Assembly (NCBI RefSeq): GCF_000439455.1
Contig: NC_021833.1
Span: 744,001-808,000, forward strand
Direction of reading: 5' to 3'
Length of the DNA: 64,000 nt
Source of the DNA: Spiroplasma diminutum CUAS-1
Lineage (GTDB): Bacteria; Bacillota_I; Bacilli_A; Mycoplasmatales; Mycoplasmataceae
Part shown: one piece after another, positions 46,109 to 57,283 of the stretch
Layout: every line of letters begins with the position of its first letter
How positions within the stretch are numbered: the stretch's first letter is position 1
Notes under the pieces: model-generated
Databases searched by the model: none
Told to the model about the DNA's origin: nothing
What the model saw: only the letters and a program-made list of their open reading frames with translations
Program-made: the position numbers and the translations under genes

Positions 46109-49104
46109 TATATCTCTTTAACAACTTCAAGTAGAACTGCATTTATTTTATTATTAAATTTTTGAGTTTTAATTTTAATAATAATGTTTTTACCTAAATT
46201 TAATTTATTCTTAACATTTTCAAAAACAGATGAAAAAACAGTTAGCATTAATGAATCTGTTTCATCAACTATATCAACAAATCCCATTTCATTACCATTT
46301 TTGTCTGTCTTAGTAACAATATTTTCTACATTAATTAATACATCACAAACTATATTTTCATCTTTTAATGTATTTAATAATCTTAATTTATCATTATTAA
46401 TTATTCTTTTTCTAATTATTGATAAAGGATGTGAAGAAACAAAAAATCCTAAATATTCCTTTTCAAAACCAACTATATCCTCTGGATTATCTTTTTTCTT
46501 TTCTAAATCCAAAGTCATATTTGAATCATTCAATAATGTAGCTGTTGAAGCTAAATTAAATATTTGTTCTCTTTTAGAAATTAAATCTTTTCTTGAATAA
46601 CCATAACAATCAAATGCCCCAGAATAGACTAGCGCTACATATCTTTGTTCTGTTAATCCTCTATCTTTCATATTTCCAATAAATAATAAAATATTTTCAA
46701 AAACTTCCTTTTTAGTTTTAAATAAGTCTTTTAAATTTCTTAAAAATTCAGGACCTATATATTTAATTACATTTAGTGGTACATTAATCATTTTATTGTG
46801 ATAAATGTAAATATTATTTGGATTTCTAATTGTAGGCGGATTAACATTAAAACCAGAAGCTTTTATTTCATTTAAATATTGAGATGTTTTTATTTCATTT
46901 CTTATTGAGCCATTTAATAAAGAGCAATAAAATGAAGACTTATAATTTGCTTTTAAATAAGCCATTCAATAACTTATTAATGAATATGCAATAGCGTGTG
47001 ACTTATTAAATCCATATAATGCAAACTTTTCAATATAAGTTCATATTTCATTTGCTTTATTTTGATTATAATTATTCTCTACAGCTGATTGTATAAATTC
47101 ATCTTTAAATAGATCCATTAATTTTTTATCTTTTTTTCCTATTGCTCTTCTTACAATATCTGCTTTACTTAAGCTCATGTTTGCAACACGTTGAAGCATT
47201 TGCATTATTTGTTCTTGATAAACTATTATTCCAAATGTTGATTCTAAAATATCTTGAACATTCTTATCAATCACAAATTTTGAGTTACTATTATTTTTTC
47301 TTTCAATAAATAATGGGATATTCTCTTGTGGACCTGGTCTATAAAGAGCACTTGTTGTTGCAATATCTTCTACAGAATTAACTTTCATTTTTATTAAAAC
47401 ATCAGTCATGCCTGATGATTCCAATTGAAATATTCCACTTGTATCACCATTTTTTAATAGATCAAAAGTTTTCTTATCATTTAAAGGTATTTCACTCAAT
47501 TTTAGTTCAACTTTATCTATTATTTTAATATTTTTCAATACCTCTTGAATAATTGAAAGATTTCTTAAACCTAAAATATCTGTTTTTATTAAACCCATTT
47601 CTTCCAAATAATTCATTGAGAATTGAGTTTGTAAAATACCATTAATACCAACTTTGGTTGGTACAACTTTATATAAATCAATATCTGAAAATACAACACC
47701 TGCTGCATGAGTTCCGGTTTGACGTGGTAACCCAATCATTTTCGCACTAATTTCAAATATTTGAGGATATTTATCTTTATATTTTCTCAAGATTTCACTA
47801 TCTTTTAAAGCTAATTCTAAATCTTTAATATTTTTCTCATTTATTTGTTTTGTCATTTGATTAATATCATTAATTGGGATATCAAAAACTCTACCACAAT
47901 CTCTAATTGCATTTTTAATACCAATTGTTTGAAAAGTTGTAATAGTTGCAAAATGATTTTTTCCATATTTATTAAATAAATATTCAAGTATTTCTTCTCT
48001 TCTATCATCTTGAAAATCTAAATCAATATCTGGAAGAGTAACTCTTTCAATATTTAAAAATCTTTCAAATAAGAGATTTCATTCAATTGGATCTAGTTGT
48101 GTTATTTTTAATAAAAAGGCAACCAAACTTCCTGCAGCAGATCCTCTACCTGGACCATATAAGATTCCAAGTCTAATTGCTTCACAAATTAAGTCATGTA
48201 CAATCAAAAAATAATCTTCAAAACCCATTTTATTAATAACTTCTAATTCATATTGAAGTCTTTCTTTATAATCTTCTTTATTAATAATTTTTTTTGATTC
48301 TAAATATTGTTCTAAATTTTCTTCACAAATCATTTTCAAATAATTTTGTGAAGGCATTTTTTTACTATTTGGGTATTTTAGAAAATGCTTTTCATTGATG
48401 AATAAATTTTCATAATCTATTGATGATCTAATTTTTAAAATATTATTTATATGTTTTTCTGTAGAAATGTATTTTGAAACTAATTCCTTAGAAAAATAAA
48501 AATTTTTTCCCACATTTGTAAGTTCAGATATTAATTTTCCTTCATTAATTGCACATAATGTTTTATATACAGAAAATTCATTTTCATTCAAAAAATTTAT
48601 TTCATTTGCAAAAACTACATTATCGTATTTAGAAAAATAATTATAATTTTGTTTATTTATGCCTAAATAAAAATTTTCTTTACTTACTAGTTTATTAAAT
48701 TGGTCCAAATAATTATCAACATTTTCAATAGAAAATGAACAAACTACTACTAAATCATTTCCCAAAATTTTTCAAAATAATTTCTCCAATTTTTCTAAAT
48801 CGATTTTATCATTTTCATTAATAAAAGAACTTATATAACTTATATTTTTATACCCTTCATTGTTTTTTGCGTAAAGTAATATTGTTCCAAAAGAAAGTTC
48901 TAAATTTAAACCTATTATTGGTTTAATATCTAACTTTTTGGCCTTTTCATAAAATTCTGCTGCTCCATACATGCTGTTTTTATCTGCATAAAAAGCAAAA
49001 TCAAGATTATTAAGTTTTAAAAATTTTAAATAATCTTCAATTTTTATTGTTGAATTTAAAAAATTGTAGCAACTTTGAACATTAAGTAAATTTAAATATT
49101 CCAT
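46108..49104 (-). CDS. dnaE: DNA polymerase III alpha subunit, DnaE type
   Basis: 998 residues. Second replicative polymerase of Firmicutes/Mollicutes (beside PolC). Catalytic motifs [11 protein letters not shown] and [46 protein letters not shown]; a C-terminal OB-like domain. The N-terminal PHP domain has the fold ([21 protein letters not shown]), but the HxH metal motif is replaced by LNVQ, so PHP catalysis is probably lost. Start at ATG 49102-49104 with RBS GTGAGG; a GTG 12 bases upstream is part of that RBS. Confidence 0.95.
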
Positions 49105-49138
49105 AAATAACCTCACTTTCTTTATTTTACATTATTAA

Positions 49139-49167
49139 GAAAAAAACACCATTTTAAAAATAGTGTT
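49139..49167 (-). terminator. Terminator after the J-protein gene
   Basis: AACACTATTTT/AAAATGGTGTT (one G-U pair) followed by TTTTTCTT on the - strand. Confidence 0.8.
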
Positions 49168-49570
49168 AGTGTCTTCTGTTGAATTCTTCAGCAATAATAT
49201 CATATGCATTATTAATTTTTGTCATTTCTGCTTGAGCTTCCAAATTGTTTGGATTTTTATCTGGATGATATTTCTTTGCAAGTTCAATATATCTTTTTTT
49301 AACCTCTTTTAAACTTACACCTTTTTCTAATCCCAATGCCTGATATGCTTGATCAATTTGGGATTGACCTTGATAGAAATCTTGATATTGATTTGATTGA
49401 TCATAACCATCATTAGTTGTCTGATCATCATAATATTTACTTTGTTTATTATTTTTATCTCTTTGATACCCCCCATTGCGTCTTCTAGTTTTATTAAACA
49501 ATAAATCAATAATTAGAACTGTAATAATAATATTAAGTAATCTTGATATTAGTCTAAATAATTCATTCAT
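49166..49570 (-). CDS. Membrane-anchored J-domain protein
   Basis: 134 residues. One N-terminal membrane helix (about 5-25), a basic segment NKTRRRNGG, a Gln/Tyr/Asp-rich linker (35-72) and a C-terminal J domain (about 73-132) with the HPD motif at 102-104. J domains stimulate Hsp70 (DnaK) ATPase; this one would recruit DnaK to the membrane. Start ATG 49568-49570 follows AAGAGTGA; a TTG 11 codons upstream is in frame but less likely. Lacks the Gly/Phe and zinc domains of true DnaJ. Confidence 0.88.
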   Translation of the reverse strand: MNELFRLISRLLNIIITVLIIDLLFNKTRRRNGGYQRDKNNKQSKYYDDQTTNDGYDQSNQYQDFYQGQSQIDQAYQALGLEKGVSLKEVKKRYIELAKKYHPDKNPNNLEAQAEMTKINNAYDIIAEEFNRRH

Positions 49571-49584
49571 TAAATCACTCTTTC

Positions 49585-49878
49585 TTAACGAATCACTAAT
49601 CAAATTATTAGTAATACAATTATCAATAATATTATTATATATGCAGTTACTTTATAAATAAGATAATTTGTTTTTCTTTTTTTAATCTTATTATTTACTT
49701 CACCTTTTTTATCTTTTGAAGCTGGTATTTTTATTTCAGTTATAGTTAACGAATCATCTTGATAATTTTCAACTTCAAATTCATGATCATATGCAAGTGT
49801 TTCACTACTTATTACATTTCCATTAAAAACTCCAAATTTACTTGTATCACTTTTAACTTTATTTTTCTTGTTTTTCAA
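49585..49878 (-). CDS. Small protein with C-terminal membrane anchor
   Basis: 97 residues, not recognised. Hydrophilic basic N-terminus, an acidic middle and a C-terminal hydrophobic helix (about 73-95). Reads through TGA 49600-49602. No ATG is available; TTG 49876-49878 is used, with GGTGAT 6 bases upstream. It overlaps the thiI end by 20 bases. Lies between thiI and the membrane J protein in one operon. Confidence 0.65.
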
Positions 49879-51052
49879 CTAGATCACCATCTTTTCATAT
49901 ATAAGTTTTTATTAAATTTTCAACAGTATAATTAATGATCTCATCTAATAATAAGTTTTCTTCTTGCTTTTGAGCAATAAATGATTTTGGTTTTGTAACT
50001 GGATTCTTTGGAACATACATAGAACAAACATCTTCAAATGGTAATATAGAAGTTTCATATGTATCAATTGCTTTTGCAACTTCTATTATTTCTTCTTTAT
50101 CAAAAGTTAATACCGGTCTTAATATTGGAAGTTTTGATACCTCATTAATTACATTAATTGACTCAATAGTTTGACTTGCAACTTGTCCTAAAGATTCACC
50201 AGTAATTAATGCTTGCGCATTAATTTTAATTGATAAACTATTTGCTATCCTAATAAATATTCTTCTCATTATAGTTATTCGATAAGATTCTTCTTTTATA
50301 TGCATTAATTCTTTTAGAATCATTGAAAAATCACAAACATATAAAGAAAAATTTGATTTGTTATATTTTTCAATTTTACTTGCTAATTTGAATACTTTAT
50401 CCAAAGCTTCTGGTGATGTATGGGGCGGGGTCATAAAGTGAATAAAATCTACTTGCATTCCCCTTTTTAAAGTTAAATAACTTGCAACTGGTGAATCAAT
50501 TCCACCACTTAATAGAGATAGACCTTTTCCACTCACACCAACTGGCAAACCTTTTGAAGAAACAATTTTTGATGTGAATATAAATGCACCATTGTGTTTT
50601 ATAATTACAGTTATTTTTAGTTGTGGTTTATGTACATCAACACTAATTTTATTATTATTTTTCAGTATATTTACAGCAACTTTAGTTTTTAATTCTTGGG
50701 AACTAATCTCAAAACTTTTATCTTTTCTTTCAACTTCAACTTTAAAAGTTCCTGAGTGTTCCATAGCAACCTCTAAAGTTTTGCTCATAATAACTTCAAG
50801 ATCTTTTTCAACTATTTCTACAATTGATAAAGAATATATACCAAATATATTTTGTAATATTTTTGAGATTTGCTCAACTTTTGATCCATCACTAATTTCT
50901 AAAACTAAACTATTATGGTCCTTTTTATAAACAATGACCTCTTTATATTGTTTTAGTTTATATTTAATATTTTGTATCAACTTAGTTATAAAAGAATTTC
51001 TATTGTTCCCTTTTAAAGTTAATTCTCCATATCTAATCAATATATTTTTCAT
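49859..51052 (-). CDS. thiI: tRNA 4-thiouridine synthetase ThiI
   Basis: 397 residues. Adenylates and thiolates U8 of tRNA. Ferredoxin-like and THUMP domains (1-165), PP-loop SGGIDSPVA at about 182-190, and EDVCSMYVPKNP near the C-terminus. No C-terminal rhodanese domain, as in Gram-positive ThiI that pairs with a dedicated cysteine desulfurase (not in this window). The natural end is TAA 49859-49861, 12 residues past a TGA Trp. Confidence 0.95.
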
Positions 51053-51063
51053 GTATACCTCTT

Positions 51064-52818
51064 TTATCTTCTATAATTTTCCTTTATTTTTAATAAAGTA
51101 CTTAGTGAATATCCTATTAATTGATCTAATTCTCTTCGCTTGAATAAAGTTTCACAATCAAAAATTATTTTTTCAATTCCTTCAATCTTTCCTACGTATC
51201 TTTCAAGATAAACAATTATTTCTTGTGAAATATAATCTAAAAAAATTGTATCATTAAGATCTCTTGCTATTACAAGAGTTTCTTGATTACATCTTTCTAT
51301 ACTATTTGCAATTATAGCTCTTTCTTCCTGAGTTGAAATTTTTTTCAACTTATCCAAAGAAAAGTCTTGAAGTTTTACATACATTTCTTGAATTGGTGAT
51401 ATAAATCTTTCAAGTTCCTTAACTGATTTATATTGATTAATTTTCACATCAAGTTGATTTAAAATTGATTGAATAAAAATTACTTGGTTAACTAATGAAT
51501 CAATATTTGTACTTTTACTTTCTACAACTTTTGCAGATTTTTCTAAAGCAGACATATCTTTTAAAGCTTGCTCCATTAATTCGAGCATTTGAGTTTTAAT
51601 CTCTATTAAATTAATTTCATTTCCACTGTTTGTACCTAAATCGATTTGTGAAAATAATAAATCCGCTCTTCTTTTTGTCTTTGAGTAAGCTACTTTTGCA
51701 GCTTCAAAATCATTTCTTTCTTTAGAAAACTGCTTTGTGATATCTTCTACTCTTGCAAAATCTCTTTCAACAAGTCTAGAAGAATGTTCAATAATATCAA
51801 ACTTGTTTCTAATTTCAGGAGTTCTTACTTCAAAGAAAGATTTTAGATTGTCTTCGTTTTCAACAGTGCTTTTAAATTCTTTTATTTGTACAAATACTTC
51901 TTTTAAAGTTCTATTAGCTTTTTTGAATTGTAATTTTTGTAATTCATTATTAATTTTAATTCTAAGTTGATCAACTTGTTTCTCAAGTTCTGCATATTTA
52001 AGTGCATTTCTTGGTAATTTTCTTTCAACAGGACCAAATGTTACGTGTTTGTTTTTTAATTCAACCATCATTTGAGGAATTATAGTTGTAATTGTAGAAA
52101 TTATATACGGTATTGAATCTAAAAGTTCAATTAGAAATACTAAAGCTTGATCAATTTTTAATAAATAATCTCAACTTTCTTTGTATCTTCCTTCATCAAG
52201 TTTTAAATAAAAGTCTTCAAAAAGGCCATCTATTTGTTCAATTGTTGATTTTAATTTAACCTCATCTATTGCAATATCTTTAAATGTTGTCATTATAACT
52301 TCATCTTTTAATATTCTAAATAGTTCTTTTTGGAAAGTTAAAGAGTCTCTTTGAATAAATTCAATTTCTAAGTAGTTCATAGTTTCAATAAAAATATCGT
52401 GAACATTCTTATTAATATTTTTTGCATTTAAATAAATAGCTTCAAATTTTTTAAGATTCTTAATATTTGGTCTAGTATTCTTTTTATCTTCTAGTAAATC
52501 TACAAAATCTACAAATATCTTCTTTAATTCAATTTCAAAAAGAATTTCATATTTTGTTCTTCATATCATTAATTCTTTTTCCAAATTACCTGTTTCTTCA
52601 AAAATAAGTGATATTCTATTCAATCGATATTTTAAAGGCGATTTTTTTAAATCATCAATTAAATCAATTGTTTTAGCTGCAGTTTGAAGTATTTTTTTGT
52701 ATATATTCATTAAAATAATTACAATAATAGATGTTATAAGTAAAGCAAAAAATATACATAGTGCTGCTATGTATACTGGATTTTTAAAAATTTGATCAAT
52801 GTCTCAAAATGATTTCAT
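51064..52818 (-). CDS. ezrA: Septation ring regulator EzrA-like
   Basis: 584 residues, like Bacillus EzrA (562). One N-terminal membrane helix (about 16-38) with the short outside N-terminus, then a long all-helical spectrin-like cytoplasmic part. EzrA negatively regulates FtsZ ring formation and coordinates division. Location directly upstream of thiI is conserved in Bacillales-like genomes. RBS AAGGAAG. Extended -10 TGATATAAT (52846-52854 region) read on the - strand lies 28 bases upstream. Confidence 0.8.
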
Positions 52819-52845
52819 ATTTTTTGCTTCCTTAAAATCAAATTC

Positions 52846-52854
52846 ATTATATCA
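52846..52854 (-). promoter_or_regulatory. ezrA -10 region
   Basis: On the - strand: extended TGA-TATAAT (TATAAT 52846-52851). No good -35, as is usual for extended -10 promoters. Confidence 0.5.
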
Positions 52855-52912
52855 TATAGAGAATTATTGGGCATTTTTTTAAATTATCTTATTTTTTAAG
52901 AGAAATTTAATA

Positions 52913-53087
52913 TATAATTATTTTTGGTTAATCTGCAATTAAACACTGCAAAAAAATTAGTCTATAACTTATCAAAAGTAACCCCTGCAGATGGAGGGCG
53001 AAATATAGACTTCCTTTGTTGGAGTTTAACTTTAGTTATGATTTTCCAAATAATATAATAAAAAAAGAAAATAAGAGGAAACAAAGT
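52913..53087 (+). promoter_or_regulatory. rpsD promoter and structured leader (candidate S4 autoregulatory element)
   Basis: TATAAT at 52913-52918 begins a leader of about 160 nt. AGTCTATA (52959-52966) pairs perfectly with TATAGACT (53004-53011), enclosing CCCC...GGG (52982-52998). TGCA repeats at 52934-52937 and 52947-52950 can form a hairpin, or pair with TGCAG at 52986-52990. Bacillus rpsD is autoregulated by S4 binding a leader pseudoknot; a similar role here is inference. Confidence 0.6.
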
Positions 53088-53705
53088 ATGTCAAGATATA
53101 CAGGTTCTACATTTAAAAAAGCTAGAAGATATGGATTTTCTATCTTAGAAACTGGGAAAGAATTCTCAAAAGGTAAAAAAAGAACTACAGCACCTGGGCA
53201 ACATGGTGCAAGAAGATCAAAACTTTCAGGTTATGGTCAACAAATGCAAGAAAAACAAAAAGTTAAATTCATGTATGGTTTAACTGAAAGACAATTCAGA
53301 AACACTTATGCAAGAGCTAAAAAAATTAAAGGTATTACAGGAACAATTTTCTTACAACAATTAGAATCAAGATTGGATAACGTAATTTACAGAATGGGAT
53401 TATCATTAACAAGACAAGGTGCAAGACAATTAGTTTCACACGGTCATATTTTAGTTAATGGTCAAAAATTGGATATTCCATCATATTCAGTAAAAACTAC
53501 AGATGTTATTTCAGTTAAAGACAAAATGCAAAAAAATGACAAAATCGTTGAAGCATTAGCATCAAATGCAGCTACAGTAGAATTTGTTAAATTTGATAAA
53601 GCAAAAATGACTGGTTCATTAGTTAGATTACCAGAAAGAAAAGAATTAAACCAAGAAATCAATGAAGCGTTAATCGTTGAATGATACAACCGTTTAATTA
53701 AATAA
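53088..53705 (+). CDS. rpsD: 30S ribosomal protein S4
   Basis: 205 residues. Primary assembly protein of the small subunit. Starts [18 protein letters not shown], with the S4 RNA-binding domain containing [13 protein letters not shown] and [14 protein letters not shown]. The C-terminus YNRLIK follows a TGA Trp. An in-frame ATG at 53016 would add 24 unrelated residues within the leader and lacks an RBS; the true start has AGAGGAA upstream. Confidence 0.97.
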
Positions 53706-53708
53706 TAA

Positions 53709-53739
53709 AAAAAATAGATTAAAATCTATTTTTTTTATT
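53709..53739. terminator. Bidirectional terminator between rpsD and tsaC
   Basis: AAAATAGAT/ATCTATTTT stem with A-run and T-run on either side; overlaps the tsaC stop on the - strand. Confidence 0.87.
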
Positions 53740-54241
53740 ATCTAATTACCTTATTTTCAATGAGATCTATTATTTTTGAAGGTTTCGAAATTAGTTCCCC
53801 ATCCCAAAATACTTCACTTACTTTTATATTAAATAATCTAAATTCTTCTAATTTAGTTAAAAAAGGATTTCCAGAGTAATTAACACTTGTTGAATAAATT
53901 AAACCAACTCTATTTATTATCTTTTTTAAATCTTTTCTTTTAACCATTCTTAACGCAATTGAACTATTTTTAGTTTTTAAAATTTGTGTTATTGGTTCTT
54001 TGCTCTTTGTATTTTTTTTAAATTGCTCAGTAATTTTAACTAAATTTTTAATTTGAGATAATTTTGAAAATAAAACTATTAGTTTTTTAGATTGGTCTGA
54101 TTTTTTAATTAGATTTATTTGCTTTTCATTTTCCTCATTAAAAATCGCACTTAAACCATATATTGTATCTGTTGGTAATATTACAACTTTATTTTCTTTT
54201 AAAAGAGTTGTAGCTAATTTAATTTCTTTACTTTTAAGCAT
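53738..54241 (-). CDS. tsaC: Threonylcarbamoyl-AMP synthase (Sua5/YciO/YrdC family)
   Basis: 167 residues. Makes threonylcarbamoyl-AMP for t6A37 of ANN-decoding tRNAs. LLKENKVVILPTDTIYGLSA is the nucleotide/bicarbonate-binding start, then IKKSDQSKKLIVLF and STSVNYSGNP. Shorter than TsaC (about 190) and far shorter than Sua5. The ATG overlaps the SDR stop as TAATG. Confidence 0.9.
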   Translation of the reverse strand: MLKSKEIKLATTLLKENKVVILPTDTIYGLSAIFNEENEKQINLIKKSDQSKKLIVLFSKLSQIKNLVKITEQFKKNTKSKEPITQILKTKNSSIALRMVKRKDLKKIINRVGLIYSTSVNYSGNPFLTKLEEFRLFNIKVSEVFWDGELISKPSKIIDLIENKVIR

Positions 54242-55041
54242 TATTTTCTTTTTCTCTGATAATTGTAAACTGAGTTTAGAACAGTTGATTCAGGAGCTCA
54301 TTTTGTAATTCATTTAATAAATTTATTAATTTTACCAGTAACAATATAATTTTTTCTTTTTGTGTTTAAGCCAGAATATAAACTCTTTCTTGCATATACA
54401 TTTGTTTTCATTACTTTAACATTTGATTTATATTTTGCTTCATTTTGATTACTACTTCTATTTCAAAAGTCAGTCTTTAAAGGACCTGGGCATAAAGTTA
54501 TTACTCTAACTTTTGATTTAGTTTTTTTAAGTTCTGTATTTATTGCTACACCTAAACTTCAAACATATGCTTTTGAAGCATAATAACTTGAAAAAACTGG
54601 TGCAGGTGTAAATGAAGCCATTGAACCAATATTTAAAACTCTACCCTTATCTTTTTCTTTAAAATATTCTACAAATAACTTAGTTAAGATGTGCAAAGTT
54701 TTAATATTTAAGTCTATCATATTCATTTCTTGTTCTAAATCAGTTTGATCAAAATATCCCCAAACTCCATATCCAGCATTATTTATTAATATTTCAATAT
54801 CAAAGTTTTTTGCCTTTTCATAAAGATTAGTTGCACCTTCTGGATTACTTAAATCAATATTTCATGATTCAACTTTTAAATCTACATATTTTTCTTGTAA
54901 GTTCTTTAAACTTTCTGTATCTCTTGCAACGCCAATTACGTTATAACCTAATTTTAAAAGCTCTTCACAATAAGAATAACCTAAACCTTTGCTTGCCCCT
55001 GTCACAATAGCAAAAGCTTCTTTATTTTTATTTTTTTTCAT
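54241..55041 (-). CDS. Short-chain dehydrogenase/reductase
   Basis: 266 residues. Classical SDR: TGASKGLG nucleotide loop near 15-22, NNAG motif, catalytic YYASKAY (YxxxK) and a PG segment (LCPGPLKTDFW). Substrate unknown; located between pgsA and tsaC. The basic C-terminus contains RKNYIVTGKINKF. Start at ATG 55039-55041 with GGAGAAAA upstream; overlaps pgsA end by 14 bases. Several TGA Trp codons. Confidence 0.9.
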
Positions 55042-55684
55042 TATTAGTTTTCTCCATAGAACTGTCAAATAGTACTTTTCTATTTGAATACATATAAATT
55101 CCTGCTGATAAAATTGAAAGAATTGTTGTAATATACATTGGTATCAGAACTAATTGATTAATTAAACCAAATTCATAAATATTTGACCAAGATTGTAATC
55201 CTAAAAAGAACAAAATTGATATACCTATCATTTCAACAGTTGCTCTAATTCTTCCCATTTGATTTGCAGCCATTACAATTGTTGAATTTGCAAGTACTTG
55301 TCTTACAACATCAATTATGAAATCACGACAAATTAAAATGACACACATTCATATTGGCAATATTTTAAAGCAGGCAAAAATAATTAATACTGCATTTGTC
55401 AATAATTTATCTGCAATTGAATCAAAAAATTTACCAAAATTTGTTACCATATTATATTTTCTTGCAACATAACCATCTAAAAGATCTGTCAAACTAGCAA
55501 TGATAAAAAGAATACCTGAAATTAAGTATGTTCAACTTAATTGATAATTACCAATACTTATACCATTTCTAAAAATATCTACTCCATTATAACCAACTGA
55601 ATCCATAGGAGTTAAAAGTAATAAAACAACTATAATTGGAATTAAAAGTATTCTCACTAGTGTAATTTTATTTGCTAAATTCAT
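55028..55684 (-). CDS. pgsA: CDP-diacylglycerol-glycerol-3-phosphate phosphatidyltransferase
   Basis: 218 residues. Integral membrane enzyme making phosphatidylglycerol phosphate. CDP-alcohol motif DG..AR........G...D...D is present as [19 protein letters not shown] followed by SIAD, and about five to six helices surround it. Full start is ATG 55682-55684 ([14 protein letters not shown]); reads through TGA at two sites upstream of [20 protein letters not shown]. First of pgsA-SDR-tsaC. Confidence 0.95.
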
Positions 55685-55789
55685 AAAATTCCTCTTTTCG
55701 TTCTTAATTATTATAATACATCACAATAACCAACCTACTTAATATTTCAATATTTAATTGTGATAAAATTAATATAAATGAGGGATTTT
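55685..55789. promoter_or_regulatory. Divergent pgsA/DUF3800 region
   Basis: 105 bases. Extended -10 TGATAAAAT (55761-55769) for the + gene; AT-rich otherwise. Confidence 0.45.
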
Positions 55790-56518
55790 ATGTCTAATTT
55801 CATAGATGAAAAACTATATATAGCATTAGATGAAAGTGGTAAATTAAATCAAAATGATATTGCCAATTTTTTTGTTGTAGGTGGTTTTTTATACTCAGAT
55901 AAAGATACTGTTAAAACAAAAATAAGACAAATTGAGAACGAAATAAAAAATAAATATAATATACCAAAAAACTTCGAACTTAAAGGAAATAAATCAGATG
56001 AGTTAGCAACTGTTGATTTTATTAATACAATTTTTGATGAAATTGGAGATTTAATTCGTCCCATATTTTCAGTAGTCTCAAGAAAAGAATTAAACAAACA
56101 CTTTACTATTAATGAGATGTTAGCTTATGACTTTTTTGTAAATAACTTAATTCATTTTAATTCAAAATTATTTTCATTTGAAGAAAAATGTAACAGAATA
56201 TTCTTACTAATGGATGAAAGAAATTTAAAAAAGACAGAATATAATCAATTAGAAAATCTTTTAAAAACAAATTATATAGAAAAACCTTATTCAATAAATA
56301 CTTATTATTTATCAAGTAAAATTACTGACGTTATTAGACTTGCAGATATATTGGATCATATTGTCTATACTTATTACAACAATCCAACTTCTGAAAAAAA
56401 TGAAATATTTCAAAATAAGATAAAAAAAGAATATCTTGAAAGAATTAAAAACGGTACTATCTATTATCCATTTAAAGAGTCTTATTTTAAACGTATGAAA
56501 GATATGGAAAAGAAATAA
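55790..56518 (+). CDS. DUF3800 domain protein
   Basis: 242 residues. Begins with YIALDESG (10-17) and FFVVGGFL, followed by EIKNKYNIP and later LLMDERNLKKTEY and ITDVIRLADILDHIVY. This is the DUF3800 signature: an RNase H-like fold with Asp near the start and a later LADxxA-like helix. Function unproven; members turn up in defence and mobile regions. Start ATG 55790 has AGGGA upstream; an ATG 12 bases earlier overlaps that RBS. A solitary + gene among - genes. Confidence 0.85.
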   Translation: MSNFIDEKLYIALDESGKLNQNDIANFFVVGGFLYSDKDTVKTKIRQIENEIKNKYNIPKNFELKGNKSDELATVDFINTIFDEIGDLIRPIFSVVSRKELNKHFTINEMLAYDFFVNNLIHFNSKLFSFEEKCNRIFLLMDERNLKKTEYNQLENLLKTNYIEKPYSINTYYLSSKITDVIRLADILDHIVYTYYNNPTSEKNEIFQNKIKKEYLERIKNGTIYYPFKESYFKRMKDMEKK

Positions 56519-56549
56519 AAAAACTAATATATTAATATTAGTTTTTTTA
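56516..56549. terminator. Bidirectional terminator
   Basis: AAAAAACTAATAT/ATATTAGTTTTTT stem; closes the DUF3800 gene (+) and overlaps the stop of the - gene at 56547. Confidence 0.87.
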
Positions 56550-57278
56550 AGCTCTAACTCTATTTTCTTTAAATAATTGTTGTTTTATAACATTTGAAAA
56601 TATTTCAACATCAACAATTAAACCCATAAACTCTGCATTTGCATTTGATAATTTAACTATATCGTGTACTCATCCATATTCATCAATAAGCGCATTATAA
56701 TCAATAAAATAATCTAACTTCTTAATTTCATCTTGTTTATTCAATAATTCATTTGATAATAAGACAAGATCATTTACTGTTTCACAAGACATCATTTTTT
56801 TTAAACAATCCAAAAATTCTTTAACCTTATTATTGTTAACAAATCTATTAGGTAAATTTTCATATTTGTTCAAAATTCTTTGAGAACTTGAAGTTAATTT
56901 TCTTACAACAAACTTTTCATTTAAATCTATAAGTTCTCTTCCTGATTCAGAATGTTTTAGAAAATTTAAATTTATAAATGATTCTTTTATTTTTCTAAAT
57001 CCTTCATACGCTGATGATAATAATATCTCAGTACTTGCAAAAAATTTATGATCTGCATCTTCTTTAGTTAAAATATTTTGATTTTCTTGTCTTAATAAAT
57101 TTAATTCATCTATTATTAAATCAATTGAATCTATATTTTTAGTAGTTAAATTTTCTAATAAGAAATCATTTCCTATACTTACATTTTTATTGTTAATTTT
57201 TATATTTTTAAAACATTCTTCATTAAAATAGTTTAGTAATTCTTCAAACATATTTTTTAAAATTAAGTTAAAGTCCAT
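56547..57278 (-). CDS. Unknown helical protein downstream of tyrS
   Basis: 243 residues, not recognised. Soluble, acidic, almost entirely helical, with no signal or membrane segment. The C-terminal 40 residues follow TGA 56670-56672. Contains SSAYEGFRKIKESF and SSSQRILNKYENL. It begins 5 bases after the tyrS stop with RBS AGGAG, so it is cotranscribed with the aminoacyl-tRNA synthetase. Confidence 0.7.
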
Positions 57279-57283
57279 ATTAA

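Noticed and set aside
46184-46600. + frame opposite dnaE
   Set aside because: Low-complexity shadow of dnaE.
53016-53087. Upstream ATG extending rpsD by 24 residues
   Set aside because: Lies in the structured leader, lacks an RBS, and S4 begins at MSRYTG.
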